From positions 586,001-650,000 of the forward strand of contig JAKJHU010000135.1 of the NCBI GenBank assembly GCA_022316685.1: 64,000 bases of DNA. Reading direction: 5' to 3'. The stretch's first letter is position 1. Each line of letters starts with the position of its first letter. The notes below the pieces were generated by a model. It made no database searches, was not told where the DNA came from, and saw nothing but the letters and a program-made list of their open reading frames with translations. The position numbers and the translations under genes are program-made. The DNA is from Progne subis subis. Lineage: Eukaryota > Chordata > Aves > Passeriformes > Hirundinidae. Below, piece by piece: positions 49,185-61,849 of the stretch.

Positions 49185-49664
49185 AAGAAAAAGAAAAAGA
49201 GAAAGAAAAAAAGAGAAAGAGAAAGAAAAAGAAAAAGAAAAAGAAAGAGAAAAAGAAAAAGAAAGAGAAAAAGAAAGAGAAAAAGAAAAAGAAAGAGAAA
49301 GAGAAAGAGAAAAAGAAAAAGAAAAAGAAAAAGAAAAAGAAAAAGAAAAAGAAAGAGAAAAAGAAAAAGAAAAAGAAAAAGAAAAAGAAAAAGAAAAAGA
49401 AAAAGAAAAAGAAAAAGAAAAAGAAAAAGAAAAAGAAAGAGAAAAAGAAAAAGAAAGAGAAAAAGAAAGAGAAAAAGAAAAAGAAAAAGAAAGAGAAAGA
49501 GAAAGAGAAAAAGAAAAAGAAAAAGAAAAAGAAAAAGAAAAAGAAAAAGAAAAAGAAAAAGAAAAAGGAAAAGGAAGAGAAAAAGAAATAAGAAAAAGAA
49601 AAAGGAAAAAAGAAAAAAGAAAAAAGAAAAAAGAAAAAGAAAAAGAAAAAAGAAAGAAAAAAAG
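49185..49664. repeat. Pure-purine hexamer array, 480 bp
   Basis: GAAAAA and GAAAGA hexamers in irregular order, with only one T (49589). All A/G on the plus strand, so it is a long homopurine-homopyrimidine tract able to form triplex (H-DNA) structure. The Lys/Glu/Arg reading frame over it is a by-product. Confidence 0.95.
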
Positions 49665-49894
49665 CAGCTTGCTCTGCTCCCCAGGGCACGGATCCTGCCT
49701 GTTTGCTAAGGGAGATGAGCTTCAAGGGAGGAGTGTGGTCATCTCCTATGAGAGGCAGAATCTGCCCTGCTGTAAGGGGCTGGGCGTGTCTGGTGCTGGG
49801 GGCAGGCCGGGGTTTGGGTGGAATGTGGCTGGATTTTGGCACAGCTCGCCCAGTGCAGGGCTCCTGGCTGGGTAACTCACAGCGCTGCTGGAAA

Positions 49895-50345
49895 TAGTCA
49901 CGGGATGCTTTGGGTTGGAAGGGATCCTAAAGATGAGCTTGTTTCACCTCGTGCCGTGGGCAGGGACACTTCCCACTGCCCCAGGCTGCTCCAAGCCCTG
50001 CCCAGCCTGGCCTTGGGCACTGCCACAGCTCTCTGGGCACCCTGTGCCAGGCCCTGCCCACCCTCCCAGGAACAATTCCTGCCCAATCTCCCATCCAGCC
50101 CTGCCCTCTGGCAGTGGGAGCCATTCCCTGTGTCCTGTCCCTCCATCCCTTGTCCCCAGACCCTCTCCAGCTCTCCTGGGGCCCCTTTAGGCCCTGCAAT
50201 GCTGCAATAAAACCACCCAGGAGCCTTGTGCAGGCTGAGCACTCCCTGGCTCTCAGCCTTTCCCCACAGGAGAGGTTCTCCACCCCTCTGATCACCTTAG
50301 TGCCTGCTCTGCACTCTCTCCATGTCCTTGCTGTGCTGGGGGCAG
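49895..50345 (-). mobile_element. CR1 LINE 3' region, longest copy in the window
   Basis: Runs from the reversed tail (GGGATGCTTTGGGTTGGAAG) through GGGCAGGGACACTTCCCACT, CTCCAAGCCCTGCCCAGCCT, and TCTCAGCCTTTCCCCACAGG to CATGTCCTTGCTGTGCTGGG, all in CR1 order. Confidence 0.9.
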
Positions 50346-50825
50346 AGCGGGAGGGCGATGAGCAGCAGGAGATAGATCCCAAATTCTCTGGTCACGGACA
50401 TTCCCGGGGCTTAGAGCTCCTCGGGTGATGACCTGGGTGCCAGCAAAACTCCACCAGCCTTCAGAGAAGATAAAGTCACCTGTAGAAATGCTGGGAAGGT
50501 TCCTCTTGACCGCCCATCCCCATCCAAACCAATCCTCCAATCGTGTGAGGCTTTCAGGCACTGCCTAATTAATTACACCTCAAACACACGCAAATGGCTT
50601 TAATGAGCAACAAAACGCCCAAGTGTGAAAACCCAGGACACAAGAGGACAGTTCAATCCCTTCTGGAGCGGTGACAGCGTCGCTGATGGTGATGCCCTCA
50701 GGTTTTGTCCTTCCCGCTCCCCAGGTGCTGCCGTGGGGCACAGCTCTGTGCGCAGTCCGGGCAGGCAGAGCCATCCTGCCAGGCCTGGGAGCCAAGGACT
50801 CCCTCTGCCCCCGGCCCCAGCGAGG
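50346..50825. other. Intergenic between CR1 and LTR A
   Basis: No gene. Part may be internal or flanking retroviral sequence, but no protein match is recognisable. Confidence 0.35.
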
Positions 50826-51289
50826 GATTATCCCTTCTTCTGACACCGACACGGGGCTCTGAGAGGCCTTGTAGAAACTTTCATTCGTTTTCAGCCTCAT
50901 GCGCAGGGTGGGACGGTGAGATGTTACAATTCACACCATCACAATCAGAAGCCAAACTATTTCCTAATTACAATTATAAACTTTTTTTGGCCTATCATCT
51001 TATGCTACACAATGCTGCTGATGCTTCTAAACATCTAAAATTGCCCCTCGTGGGCCCTACTACAATACACCTTTCACAGTTCTGTTTCTCTAAAATCCCT
51101 ACCTATTTGCAAAGTCATCATTTGAAACTCATTTCCAGCTCCATTCCTCTCTCAGCACTGTCTGTCCTATCCCATGGCCTCTCCAAATCGGCGGTTTTTA
51201 TCTCAGAGTTTGCACACAGATGCACGAGGCTGTGTGAGCCTTCAGCCAGGCTTTGGGAATTCTCTACAAACCCATTTCCCACACCCAGG
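50826..51289 (-). mobile_element. LTR A of an endogenous retrovirus
   Basis: Both ends match LTR B at 51670: the start (minus) TGTGGGAAATGGGTTTGTAG and the R/U5 part (AGAGCCCCGTGTC, AGAAGAAGGGATAATCC). The middles differ, so they are related but separate or recombined copies. The would-be AATAAA reads GAATGAAAG. Confidence 0.65.
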
Positions 51290-51299
51290 GGCACAAACA

Positions 51300-51560
51300 A
51301 AAGTGAATTTGAGGGGGAAGCAAACCAGGGAATGAGACTTCATCACCTGAGGCTGGAATGGGACAATTAACCCCTGATATGCAAATTGACCAAACTTAAT
51401 CCGCCTGAAAAACTCGTGGTCCATCCTTGGTGTAGCCTCTGCCAGGCTTTTGCACTGCATCTATTGAATAAATACCCACTTTAATAAATAACTTTAATAA
51501 CTATCAATTTTTTTCTCTTAATTCTGTCCAGCCTCTGCTCTCGTGAGCCACTCCAAGGCA
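51300..51560 (+). mobile_element. LTR C, ERVL-like, plus orientation
   Basis: Shares with the LTRs at 4564 and 35152 a layout of GACAATTAACCCC, a perfect octamer ATGCAAAT at 51379-51386, GTGGTCCATCCTTGGTG, AATAAA, and a TTCTGTCCAGCCTCTGCTCT tail. It sits between LTR A and LTR B. Confidence 0.65.
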
Positions 51561-51669
51561 CAACGGGGTGGCACAGCACGATTCCTGCAGAGGACAAAAA
51601 GGAGAGACAAGACATGCAAATCCTGCTCCCATTCCTGTTCCCTGCTCTCTCCCTGGTTCAGTTTCTGCC

Positions 51670-52043
51670 TGATTGTCGGATTATCCCTTTTTCTGACCCA
51701 GACACGGGGCTCTGTGAGGCAGTTTTAAAAACTTTTATTCCGTTTTCAGTCTCATACAGAAGGTGAGACAGGTGCAGATGTTACAATTCACGCAATCATT
51801 CGATCAAACTCCGTGTTCTTGTTCTGCTACTTTTTGATAAAAAGCTTTCCCATGTATTTCAATTTTGAAGCAAATCTTTTAGCACTTTTGCCCTGGACTT
51901 GTTCAGGGACTGGCTGACTATAAGGCACTGAGCTGTCCGTTTTACATTCAATTTTACAAATTTGGATATCTTGGGATTCTTTTTTAGCACGACAGGCACC
52001 GGGCTTTTGCTCTGACAATTCTCCACGAATCCGTTTCTCGCAG
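51670..52043 (-). mobile_element. LTR B of an endogenous retrovirus
   Basis: Partner of LTR A. Minus strand: TGCGAGAAACGGATTCGTGG start, GGAATAAAAG polyadenylation signal, then CAGAGCCCCGTGTCTGG and AAAAAGGGATAATCC. No retroviral coding sequence is recognisable between the two. Confidence 0.65.
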
Positions 52044-52345
52044 CTGAGGAGAGCACAGCCCCGAGAAGGAGGATGGCTCCTGGTAAGGCCACTGGGGATG
52101 AGAGAGCTCTCATTATCCGCACGGAAAGCGCCGGCCCTGCCTCAGCCAGGGCTGTCACAACATGCTGAGCTCCAGGGATTCCTGGGGGAGCTGGGCTGAC
52201 ACATCTCATCCTGACTCGCATGGATTCATGAATCTCGCTCAGTCTTTTTGTCCAGAGGTTCCGAAGATGTTTAGTCAGCGCATAACTGGAGTTAATTCGA
52301 CAGAAAATCTGCCAGATACAACGCCATGGGACCGGTGATGCCTTT

Positions 52346-52570
52346 TGGGCTACCCAAAAACAGGGGGCAGACAAAGTTAAGGGAATAAAAAGCAGTTCTG
52401 ATTATTGAAGGGCCTGAAGACACATTTAGGACAGATGAATCCCACCCAAAATGGACAATGGTCACGGGTTTCACACTTTGATAACTTTGATCCATTTGCA
52501 GATTGGGGGTGAATCTCCCAATTACAGCTTCAGGTAATGAAGTCATTCACCCCAGGTTTGCTCCCCCAAC
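52346..52570 (-). mobile_element. LTR D, ERVL-like, minus orientation
   Basis: Minus strand: TTGGGAGATTCACCCCCAAT, CTGCAAATGGATCAAAG, GTCCATTTTGGGTGGG and a TTATTCCCTTAACTTTGTCT tail ending GGGTAGCCCA. The tail is the inverted partner of LTR E. Confidence 0.6.
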
Positions 52571-53069
52571 TCACTTTTGTTTCCATCTCAGGGCCTGAGG
52601 CAGTGAGGTGTCCTTGATCCCCAGCCTGGAGAGGAATTGCTGTGTGTGACCAAAATGGGGAAGCAGCAGCTCCCACTGTGTGTGGAGTTTGGAGTCACAC
52701 ACTGAAGAACTGCAGTGTGATGAGAAATATAAAAGCCAAAATCTGGAGGCATCACAGGCCCTGCAACCTGTTAAACACCCAGGGCAGGGCCTGTAGCAGG
52801 ATTTCATCACAGCACTTAATGAGCTATCGGTAAATGCCAACACACCGCAAGTGCATGGAAATGTTACAATACCAAAGCCAGCGGGGTCCTGAGATCACAA
52901 CCCGCTGTCACTGCGAGGAGGGAGGGATGAGAAGGGCAGAAATGAACTCCAGAGAGCACTGGGAGAAAGCCTTGGAGAACTGGAGATAAATGCTCTAACA
53001 GAACGCCAGTAATGGCTCTAATTAGGACAAATCAGGGCTTCCCTAATTGCTTTTAATCCTTTGGATTCT
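52571..53069. other. Sequence between the inverted LTRs D and E
   Basis: No retroviral gene recognised. Either flanking DNA between two solo LTRs or remnants too decayed to name. Confidence 0.35.
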
Positions 53070-53262
53070 TGCTGACAGGAGCGGCCATGCCCAGAGTGTG
53101 GAGAAGAGCCACGGGGGGGATGCACATCCTCTGTGTCCCACTGCCAGAGCCCCGTTCCCACATGCTGGTGGAAGGTACATAAATATATAGATAAAATAAA
53201 TAGAACTGCTATTTATTCCCTTAACTTTGTCTGGCTTCTGTTTTTAGCTAGCCCAAATGGCC
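53070..53262 (+). mobile_element. LTR E fragment, plus orientation
   Basis: AAATAAATAG followed by CTATTTATTCCCTTAACTTT, GTCTGGCTTCTG and TAGCTAGCCCA: the same tail as LTR D on the opposite strand. Only the last third is clear. Confidence 0.5.
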
Positions 53263-55408
53263 TCACCTGCCCCATGGTGTTGTATCTGATGGATTTTCTG
53301 TAGAATTAACTCGTGGGATGGAGGGTGAGGAGCCCAAATCTCCACCAGCACAGCCTCTGCAAGGCAAAATTTGGGATATTCTCCCTTCTCCCATGGAATT
53401 ATTTGCTCCCCTTCCCCAGCCGTGCCACTGCAGTCTCCCCAAATCCTGCAGACGGGGCCCTTCAAATTGCAAGTTTAAAATGCAGCGAGCGCATTTGAGC
53501 TGCTCCATGCTTCTGTTCACTTTATTTTTTCCTTTAAAGCTTTCCTCCTCTTTTTTTCAATTAGCTGAGGGGTTTTTATTAGAGCACAGGCATCTGTTGC
53601 CAGGCTCTCCTGCAGAAGGAGGGATGGGATTCCCTCTGTTTCCATCCCGGAGGAATCCTGGGTCACCTGCAGCAACAAAAGCTCTCTAGCTTCAGGTGTA
53701 AACAGACAAAAATAACAACTTTTGATCTGCTTCTGCCTTTCCACCAGGAGATGTGAAGGCAGTGCAAGTATCAACGTGGGGAAAAAAAGAATAAAAATTA
53801 AAAAAAGGGTTTTCTAGGCTGTCTTGAATTCTGTGAGTGCGTGGGGAGGATCCCACAGAAATCCAGGGAACTGCTTCTCTCATAGGTGACATCCATCCCT
53901 CCCGGCTGCAACAGCCACTGCCCCGCTTCAGAACATTAAAAACCTTCAAAACCTGAGCTAAAGCAGAGCTATTTCTCTGGGTAATCCCTGTACCCCGGGG
54001 TGAGATGCAGCTCAGCTGCAGAGATCCGCCCTTTCCTATTCCACATCAATTAAACCCCACTAATGAGTTCAGCAGTGGAAGCGCCTCGGAGTTGGAGAGC
54101 GCTGGGCAGCACCAGCAGCCGGGTCTCGCTCAAAGCTCAATAACCAGGAGATTTCTGAGGTGGTGACCTCAAAGTGCTCTGGTTTCGGTGCCTTCGTTAT
54201 TTAGAGCCCAGCGAGCCCCGGGCACAGCCAGGAGGCACCCTGCATGCCTAATTAACGAGCTGATTTGCATACCAAATGGACTTCCTGAGCGGCAGGATAT
54301 TTGGACGAAATTTTTAGGGGATATCTCGACAAAAAATTAGCAGGACGAAAAATCCTGGAAAGCAAAAGCCAACAGCCTTTCCCCCCTGCTTCCCAAGCAG
54401 GCAGCACATCTCCAGCAGCAGGGGGGAGCAGGATTTACCTGATTTACACTCAGGAGGGAGCAGGATTTACCTGATTTACCTCCCTCCTGCTGTTGGACTC
54501 GAGGAACAACCAGAATCAGGCCAAGTTTGCCCATGTGAGACCTACAACTTAGTTTAGACCTTGGTTCCTGGGTTATCCTGAAATCTGGAAGGTGGATTTC
54601 CAGGGTGGAAGGAGGAGGGAGAAGGGGATCCAACCCCAACCCATCCTGACACATCTTCCCGACCAGCAGGGATCTCACAACTCAATGAATATATCATTTG
54701 TACAAGTCTCACTGGAGATTTTTCAAAATAAAATCTGTTATGGGTTGAAACCCGAGCCAGTGAGGAAGGGAAAGGCAAGGGCAGCATTTTTTCTTTTTAA
54801 AGGAGAACATAAAACGCATAAATTGCTGGAACAGGTGTGTTTGTCCTGCCCACACAAAACTCCTAGCTGCACTTCTCTGCGTGTGACTCCCTGGATTTGC
54901 ATATTCGAACAAGCTGAAAACGTCGGTGTGGGGTTATAATCTGTACTTCAGTGAAAAGCTTGGAAGGAGAAAGAAAAAATAATATCTTTTTTAGACTCGT
55001 ATATAATTTTCGTATTTTTTATTTTTCTATAATTTCGTTCTTTTCCACAGTTTTCTTTGCTTTCCCTTTTCTGTCCTGTTTGCCGGAACTGGCAGAAGAG
55101 GCACCGGTTAATTCACGCAGAGGTTTTGCAGCACAGGAGCCCCCCGCAGCATCACTGCCCGCATCCTGCAACTTCCCAACACTCTCTGTTGCATTTTCTT
55201 CCCCTTGCCTGGCTCTGGAGCATCTTTCAGCTGGGCTGGGCACAGAGAAGAAGGCAAAGATTTGGTTATTGCCCTGCTGGATGCCAAAATCAGCAGTTGG
55301 AGTGGTTTAATTGTTGAATTGGTGCTGGATCCATCAGGCCAGAAGAGGAAAGGCACTGACAGGAGAGGGTGCTGATGATTTAGGGAAGGGAGAGAGCAGC
55401 AGGGAGTG

Positions 55409-55410
<2 letters not shown>
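53263..55410. other. Intergenic downstream of KCNJ2
   Basis: No gene. 54180-54300 holds TAATTAA and a perfect octamer ATTTGCAT (54263-54270) and may be a conserved element. A 32-bp tandem duplication (GGGAGCAGGATTTACCTGAT) lies at 54424-54481. Confidence 0.4.

Positions 55411-55452
<42 letters not shown>
55411..55452. repeat. (CCCTGT)7 microsatellite
   Basis: Seven perfect copies. The complement is (ACAGGG)7, which meets the G3N3 pattern for a G-quadruplex. Confidence 0.95.
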
Positions 55453-56429
55453 TCCCCAGGGAATCCAGGGCAGGGCTCTGAGCACCTGTGCCTTTCAGCA
55501 GCAGGGAGAAGAAGCAGATGCAGGCTGCGGCAGCTAATCTGTGCCTCGAAATCCCGGCCCTGTAATTATGATGATAAGCTTTGCGAGAGGCCATCCGATT
55601 TGGAAAGCAAATTTGAATGGATGAACGGAGCCCCTGCTCAGCGGGGTCAGGGCTTCAGCCTAGGCACGGTTAAATGGCATTACAGGCTGATTTAAAAAAA
55701 AAAAAAAAAAAAGGTTGGGAAATCAGCGGAGGGGTCAAACCTGCATTGAGATGCTCCTCTCAGCCGGGGGCACTTTGATCCCGGCTGGATCAGCACTCGG
55801 CAGCTGAGTCACGCTGGTGCAGCCGCGGTGTCTGCCCTGCAAGGCCACAAAAATCAGGATTTCACAGCTCCCCGAGGCTCCTGGAGGCTGCGCTGCCCTG
55901 CGCTGCCCTGTGCTGGTGACACCGGGCTCGGGGAAATGAGGGATGGAGATTACACCCAACCTGCTCGGAGCTCGGTGAGGACGTGCTCCAGGCGCACACG
56001 GAACGCGGGGATTGCAAGATGACTTTGCTGCTTAATTTTTTAATCCCTTCCCAAACCTTCCAGTGTGCCTGCTGATGCTCTTGGGTGCTCTCATCCCCCC
56101 CTTTTCCCTGCTTTGGAGCTTTTCTCGCATTTCCACTCGGAGGCAAGGACTGACCCGGGGCTCAGCAGCCCCAGGTGGGACCTCGGGAGAGGTCCTGAAT
56201 TCGCCTGGGGCAGATTTTCCTCCGGCACGAGTCTGGGTTGTGTTCTCCCCAGGGAAATAAGGGTGGGATCACCTTTCCTCCTGCCTTTTGTCCAGGCAGA
56301 GAACGAGCTGTCTGCTCCTCAAGCGCTCCAGACAATAACACAGCTCAATATCCCCCTCCAGACCCATCTCCCCCCTTCCTTCACACACGGGCTGCACACA
56401 CCGAGTTCATCCTCGAATTATTCATCTCT
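55453..56429. other. Intergenic next to the KCNJ2 transcript end
   Basis: No gene. An A-run lies at about 55693-55712 and a 10-bp GCGCTGCCCT triplication at about 55889-55914. GC-rich with only chance frames. Confidence 0.4.
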
Positions 56430-56455
56430 CTCGCTTTTTAAATTTTTTTTAATTA

Positions 56456-56461
56456 TTTATT
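56456..56461 (-). promoter_or_regulatory. Distal polyadenylation signal of KCNJ2
   Basis: The minus strand reads AATAAA here, preceded by an A/T-rich stretch and followed by a T/A-rich run before GC-richer sequence. It is the last signal in a region that looks like 3' UTR, so I take it as the end of the long KCNJ2 transcript. Confidence 0.55.
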
Positions 56462-57894
56462 TAGAAATAATAAAATAAGACATAATATATAAAAATCTGT
56501 ACAATCCACAATTTGTGCAGTACATTAGGAAGACCTCGATACAAAAAGGCTGCAAACAGGAAAATAGTCATGGACAAGTGTCAGATGCCGAGATTGTTCA
56601 TCTTACGAGAGCTGCAGGCCAAAAAAAAAAAAAAAAAAAGTCCTTACAAAATCAGCTTCTGATGGGCCATGGGGTGACAACTATGCAGCACCTTCTACTT
56701 CACAATGTGGTGAGCAGCCAGAATTAAAGACATTACAGTACTTCTCAGTTTTACCTTGTAATCCATCACGGAAAAAAAAACCAAAACAAAACAAAAAAAC
56801 AAACCTAAAAGAACCAAGTAAATATCCGAACCCTTTGTCTTTCTTTTTTTTTTTTTTTTTTTTCCCTCGAGTGTTTCCGCTAGCACAGAAGTGTTTCAGG
56901 GCCGGGAGAGGATAATTAAAGCCAGCTAATGAGGGAGGATTCCTACCCTGGCCACTTAACCCAGGACAACTCGCACGGAAGAGACCCGAGGGAGGGAGGG
57001 AAGCATCCCCACCTGCCTCTGCTCCTGTCAGTGTACACAGAATTATGGGTCAGACAATGTGTCTCATTCAAGTATTTTCAGGGAAGGGCAGAAATAACAT
57101 ATTCCCCCCCAGCCCCTAAGCAAAAGACAGGATAAAAGCTTCCGTGCCAGCCGGGCGAGCCAATTTATCCTGGATAAAGAGGCTGGACCGAGGCCTGGGG
57201 GAGGCCGCGGGTAGAGCTCCATCAGTTTAAAGTTTAAAACCTTTAAAGTTTTAAAGTCAGCATAAGCTTGGCCCAGGATCTACGGGAACTGAAGGAAAGC
57301 TGTCAGTCGCTGTCTAGTCCTTAAAAATAACTTTTTTTTTTTTTTTTTTAAGAGATTCCTCTGATTTGCTGCTGAGAAAGCCAAATTTGATGGCAAAAAG
57401 GGGAAGAGGACCACTTGCAGGGCTCTTCCCAGCAGCTTCCCGGAGCCAGGGCTGAAATTTGGGATTCCCTGGGCAAAGACAAAGGGTCGTGAAGGAAAGA
57501 ACGAGCAGAGATTAGCAATGGATTACACCTCGACACACCCCCTCGACGCGGCTCTGGGAGCTCTGCGAAAACGCCAGTAATTAGAACGTGTTCTCAAATG
57601 AAAAGTCCATGCTTAAAAAATAAATAAAGAGAAGTTCAGAGCATTCAGAATCCTATAAGGCTTGCAAGTAATTTGCTAAAAAATCATGCTAACCTGTAGC
57701 ATCTAGTCCTAGTGCGCCGAGACCGCTGAGTTGAATTGATACCTTTTTTTTTTTTTTTGGTGGCCTTTTCGTTGTCTTCTCCTTGTCCTCCTTTACAGAC
57801 TTCTATTTACATTTGGCTTTAAATATGAAAATACTTGATAAACTTTATAAAATGTACAATTTTTAAAAATATTTCTGAAAAAACCGACTTGAAA

Positions 57895-57985
57895 AACAAA
57901 ACGAAACAAACAAACAAGAAGGAAAAATAAACAACAACAAAAAAAAACCACAAAAACCCAAAAAACCAAAAACAAACCCCAAACC
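57895..57985. repeat. A/C-rich low-complexity tract
   Basis: Nearly only A and C on the plus strand, with CAAA and CAA units; G/U-rich in the KCNJ2 RNA. Similar in composition to the tracts at 9283 and 13102. Confidence 0.75.
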
Positions 57986-59352
57986 TCTGCACCAGAAATG
58001 TTAAAGGGGAGGGGATTTTTTTTTTTTTTTTCCCTAAACTCTCTGGATTTCTTGTGTGTCAAAGAAGTGAGACGAATCCTGCATTTTTCCATCCTCCCGT
58101 CTCTCATCTCCCCCTCAAATATCTCAAGTATCATTTAGTGGGAGCGCTGTGCACCTGGGGGATGCTGATCCGAGATCAGGTCCCCTTCCTCCCGCTCAGC
58201 CTCCCTTTCCCCACTGTGTTTTCGCGCCCCCTCTGATTCACTGAATACTCTTTGGTTTGGTTTTTCTCCTTTTGCAAGAGCATCACCGTTAGCAGCACTA
58301 GCAGCACCCCGTTGTCTCCACCACTGTCGACCCAGAAACTGCAGCCAGACCGCCTTCCAGTGCCCACCCTTCCCTTCCTTCTCCATCCTCCCGCCCCAGT
58401 AACAGCCCTCAGGACTTGCACTTCATCCTCTGCCCTCTCCAGGAGCCAAATCTGTGTTTACAACACGGAATTCCCCCACTTTCCAACCCGCTGTAGAAAG
58501 CGTTTCAGAAACCGGTTGATTGCAGGCGTTTCTCCCAGGCAGAGCTGGCAGAGGCCTTCACAGATATCCACGTGCAGAAGACACCAGACCTAGAACAAGC
58601 TGTTTTTTAATGGCATACAGTGATCCAATACTGCAAGAGTCATCCGGGACTGCCATCCCCAGGGCCCCCGGGGAGCAGGGGCCAAGCACAGCTTTGCTGT
58701 CTCCTCGAGCTTAGAGGCACAGAGAATTTAAAGCCTTCTGGGTGAAGGAGCCAAAATACCACCAGAGCTTTGGGGAAGGTGACAAAACCCGCCTGGTGAC
58801 GAGGGAGAGGGTGAGTGTCACCCGGCTGGGGTTTGCCAGGGAGGGAGGCAGGAGACGAAACTCCCTTTGCAGCCTCATCCTCCCCAAAGAATCCCTCTCT
58901 CCACGAGGTGGGAATCCACCTCCCCCAGGGCCCTGCCCTGCTGAAGAGAAGGATTTTGCATAAAACGCTGCCATCCCTCCGCCACTCCCAAGTGCTGTGC
59001 TGCCAAGGCCCTTTCCTCCTCTTCCTTCCTCCTCAAAAAACTCTTCCTGGGGCCTCCTGTGCTGCTTGGCTCATCCGTGGCCAAACTCCAGCAGCCTCTG
59101 GAATCAGCCAGCAGCTCCACGGCGTGTCCATGGCACAGTTTCAGGGAAAGTTCCTCTGCTGGGAGCTGGAGCTGGGGCAGGCCAGGGAGGACACGCAGAT
59201 GATGCTGGTTTGCTTCCCCCAGCTGAGAAAAAGAGAGATTTTATTCCCCACATGGAAGAACGGGGGGAAAGAGGAGGAGGCCCAGCTCGCTTTAGATCTG
59301 AGCCTTAAGCCTTTAGAATAAGGTGCAAAATAAAGGTGTTATAAGAAAAGGG

Positions 59353-59387
<35 letters not shown>

Positions 59388-59456
59388 AAAAAAGTCAAAA
59401 TCAAAAAAGTGTCTGAGGTTTGATTTTTTTGTTTGTTTGTTTAAAGCAGCCTGTTC

Positions 59457-59483
<27 letters not shown>
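59353..59483 (-). repeat. Complementary homopolymer pair in the KCNJ2 3' UTR
   Basis: The plus strand has A33 at 59353-59385 and T26 at 59458-59483, with about 72 bases between. In the KCNJ2 RNA this reads A26, spacer, U33, so the two runs could pair into a 26-bp A-U stem. The tract lengths may be imprecise in the assembly. Confidence 0.8.
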
Positions 59484-59487
<4 letters not shown>

Positions 59488-60082
59488 AAACTCCACTGTG
59501 CAAAACTGTGCATTTTCTTTGGTATCCACTTAGGTAGTTTGAACTTAGTACTTTTTCCTATGCATACATATCTTTTGTCTTGTTTTTCCTTTAGACAGAG
59601 AATTAAATTCTCCCTCCAAAAAAATCATAATTTTGCTGGAGGCTACTGATTGGCCTGATATTACATAATGCCCCTTATGTAATTGGAAAGAGAGAAATTG
59701 ATTCTAGCTATCAACTACTGGCCTCAAAAGGAGTTTAAACTTTCTGGCAACATCAGCCTCTCTGAACTGACCACGAGCTTTTCAACCCCAAAAGTTCAAC
59801 ACTGACTTTTTTTTTTTTTTCTTTTTAAATTACACAAGAGAAAATAAAAACTACACTGCAACAAAAATAACCATTTGTGTTCATGTAGTTAGCAGCAGCT
59901 TTTTAAAAAATAATTATAATAATAATAATAAGGCAGATTCTTGCCTTTGTTATGCCATTAAAAACATTCTTGTTCCCTAGAGAGAAGCATTCTGGAAAAA
60001 GTTGAAAAAAAACCAAAACATAATAATAACCCAACCAAAGCTTGCCTGCAAGTTCAAGTTTTGTAAAAAAATATATACATAA

Positions 60083-60088
60083 TTTATT
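60083..60088 (-). promoter_or_regulatory. Possible proximal polyadenylation signal of KCNJ2
   Basis: A minus-strand AATAAA about 260 bases after the stop codon would give a short 3' UTR isoform lacking most of the region below. A further AATAAA lies at 59239-59244. Whether any is used cannot be told from sequence. Confidence 0.35.
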
Positions 60089-60276
60089 CTACAACATATG
60101 TGCCTTCTGTTCATACTTAGACATGTTTAGTGCTTTGTGTTTAGAGTTCATTTCCTGTCGTGCCTCCTCTGAGGACAGCCCTAAAACCAGCCTGGGTTCC
60201 TCGGGTCTGCTGCCTTCACACCACTCTTCCACAGTACCGTAGTCTGCAAACTCTTCTGGGCCAACTTCTCAGGTCA

Positions 60277-61831
<1,555 letters not shown>

Positions 61832-61846
61832 TCATAGAGAGGGCAT
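61832..61846 (-). promoter_or_regulatory. Upstream mini-ORF 1 in KCNJ2 leader
   Basis: A five-codon frame (MPSL then TGA) starts three bases inside the exon, in an ACC ATG C context, and is in the same frame as KCNJ2, 213 bases upstream. Because its stop precedes the main start it could only act by delaying or diverting ribosomes. It exists only if the splice acceptor call is right. No function is shown. Confidence 0.5.
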
Positions 61847-61849
61847 GGT

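Noticed and set aside
49069..49875. 268-codon Lys/Glu/Arg frame and its poly-Phe complement
   Set aside because: Translation of the purine hexamer array, not a protein gene.
51859..52374. 171-codon minus frame that could be retroviral
   Set aside because: It overlaps LTR B and flanking DNA; no gag, pol or env motif could be seen.
54220..54245. CTCF-like site (CCAGGAGGCACC)
   Set aside because: Mismatches in both the core and the upstream half of the consensus; too weak to call by eye.
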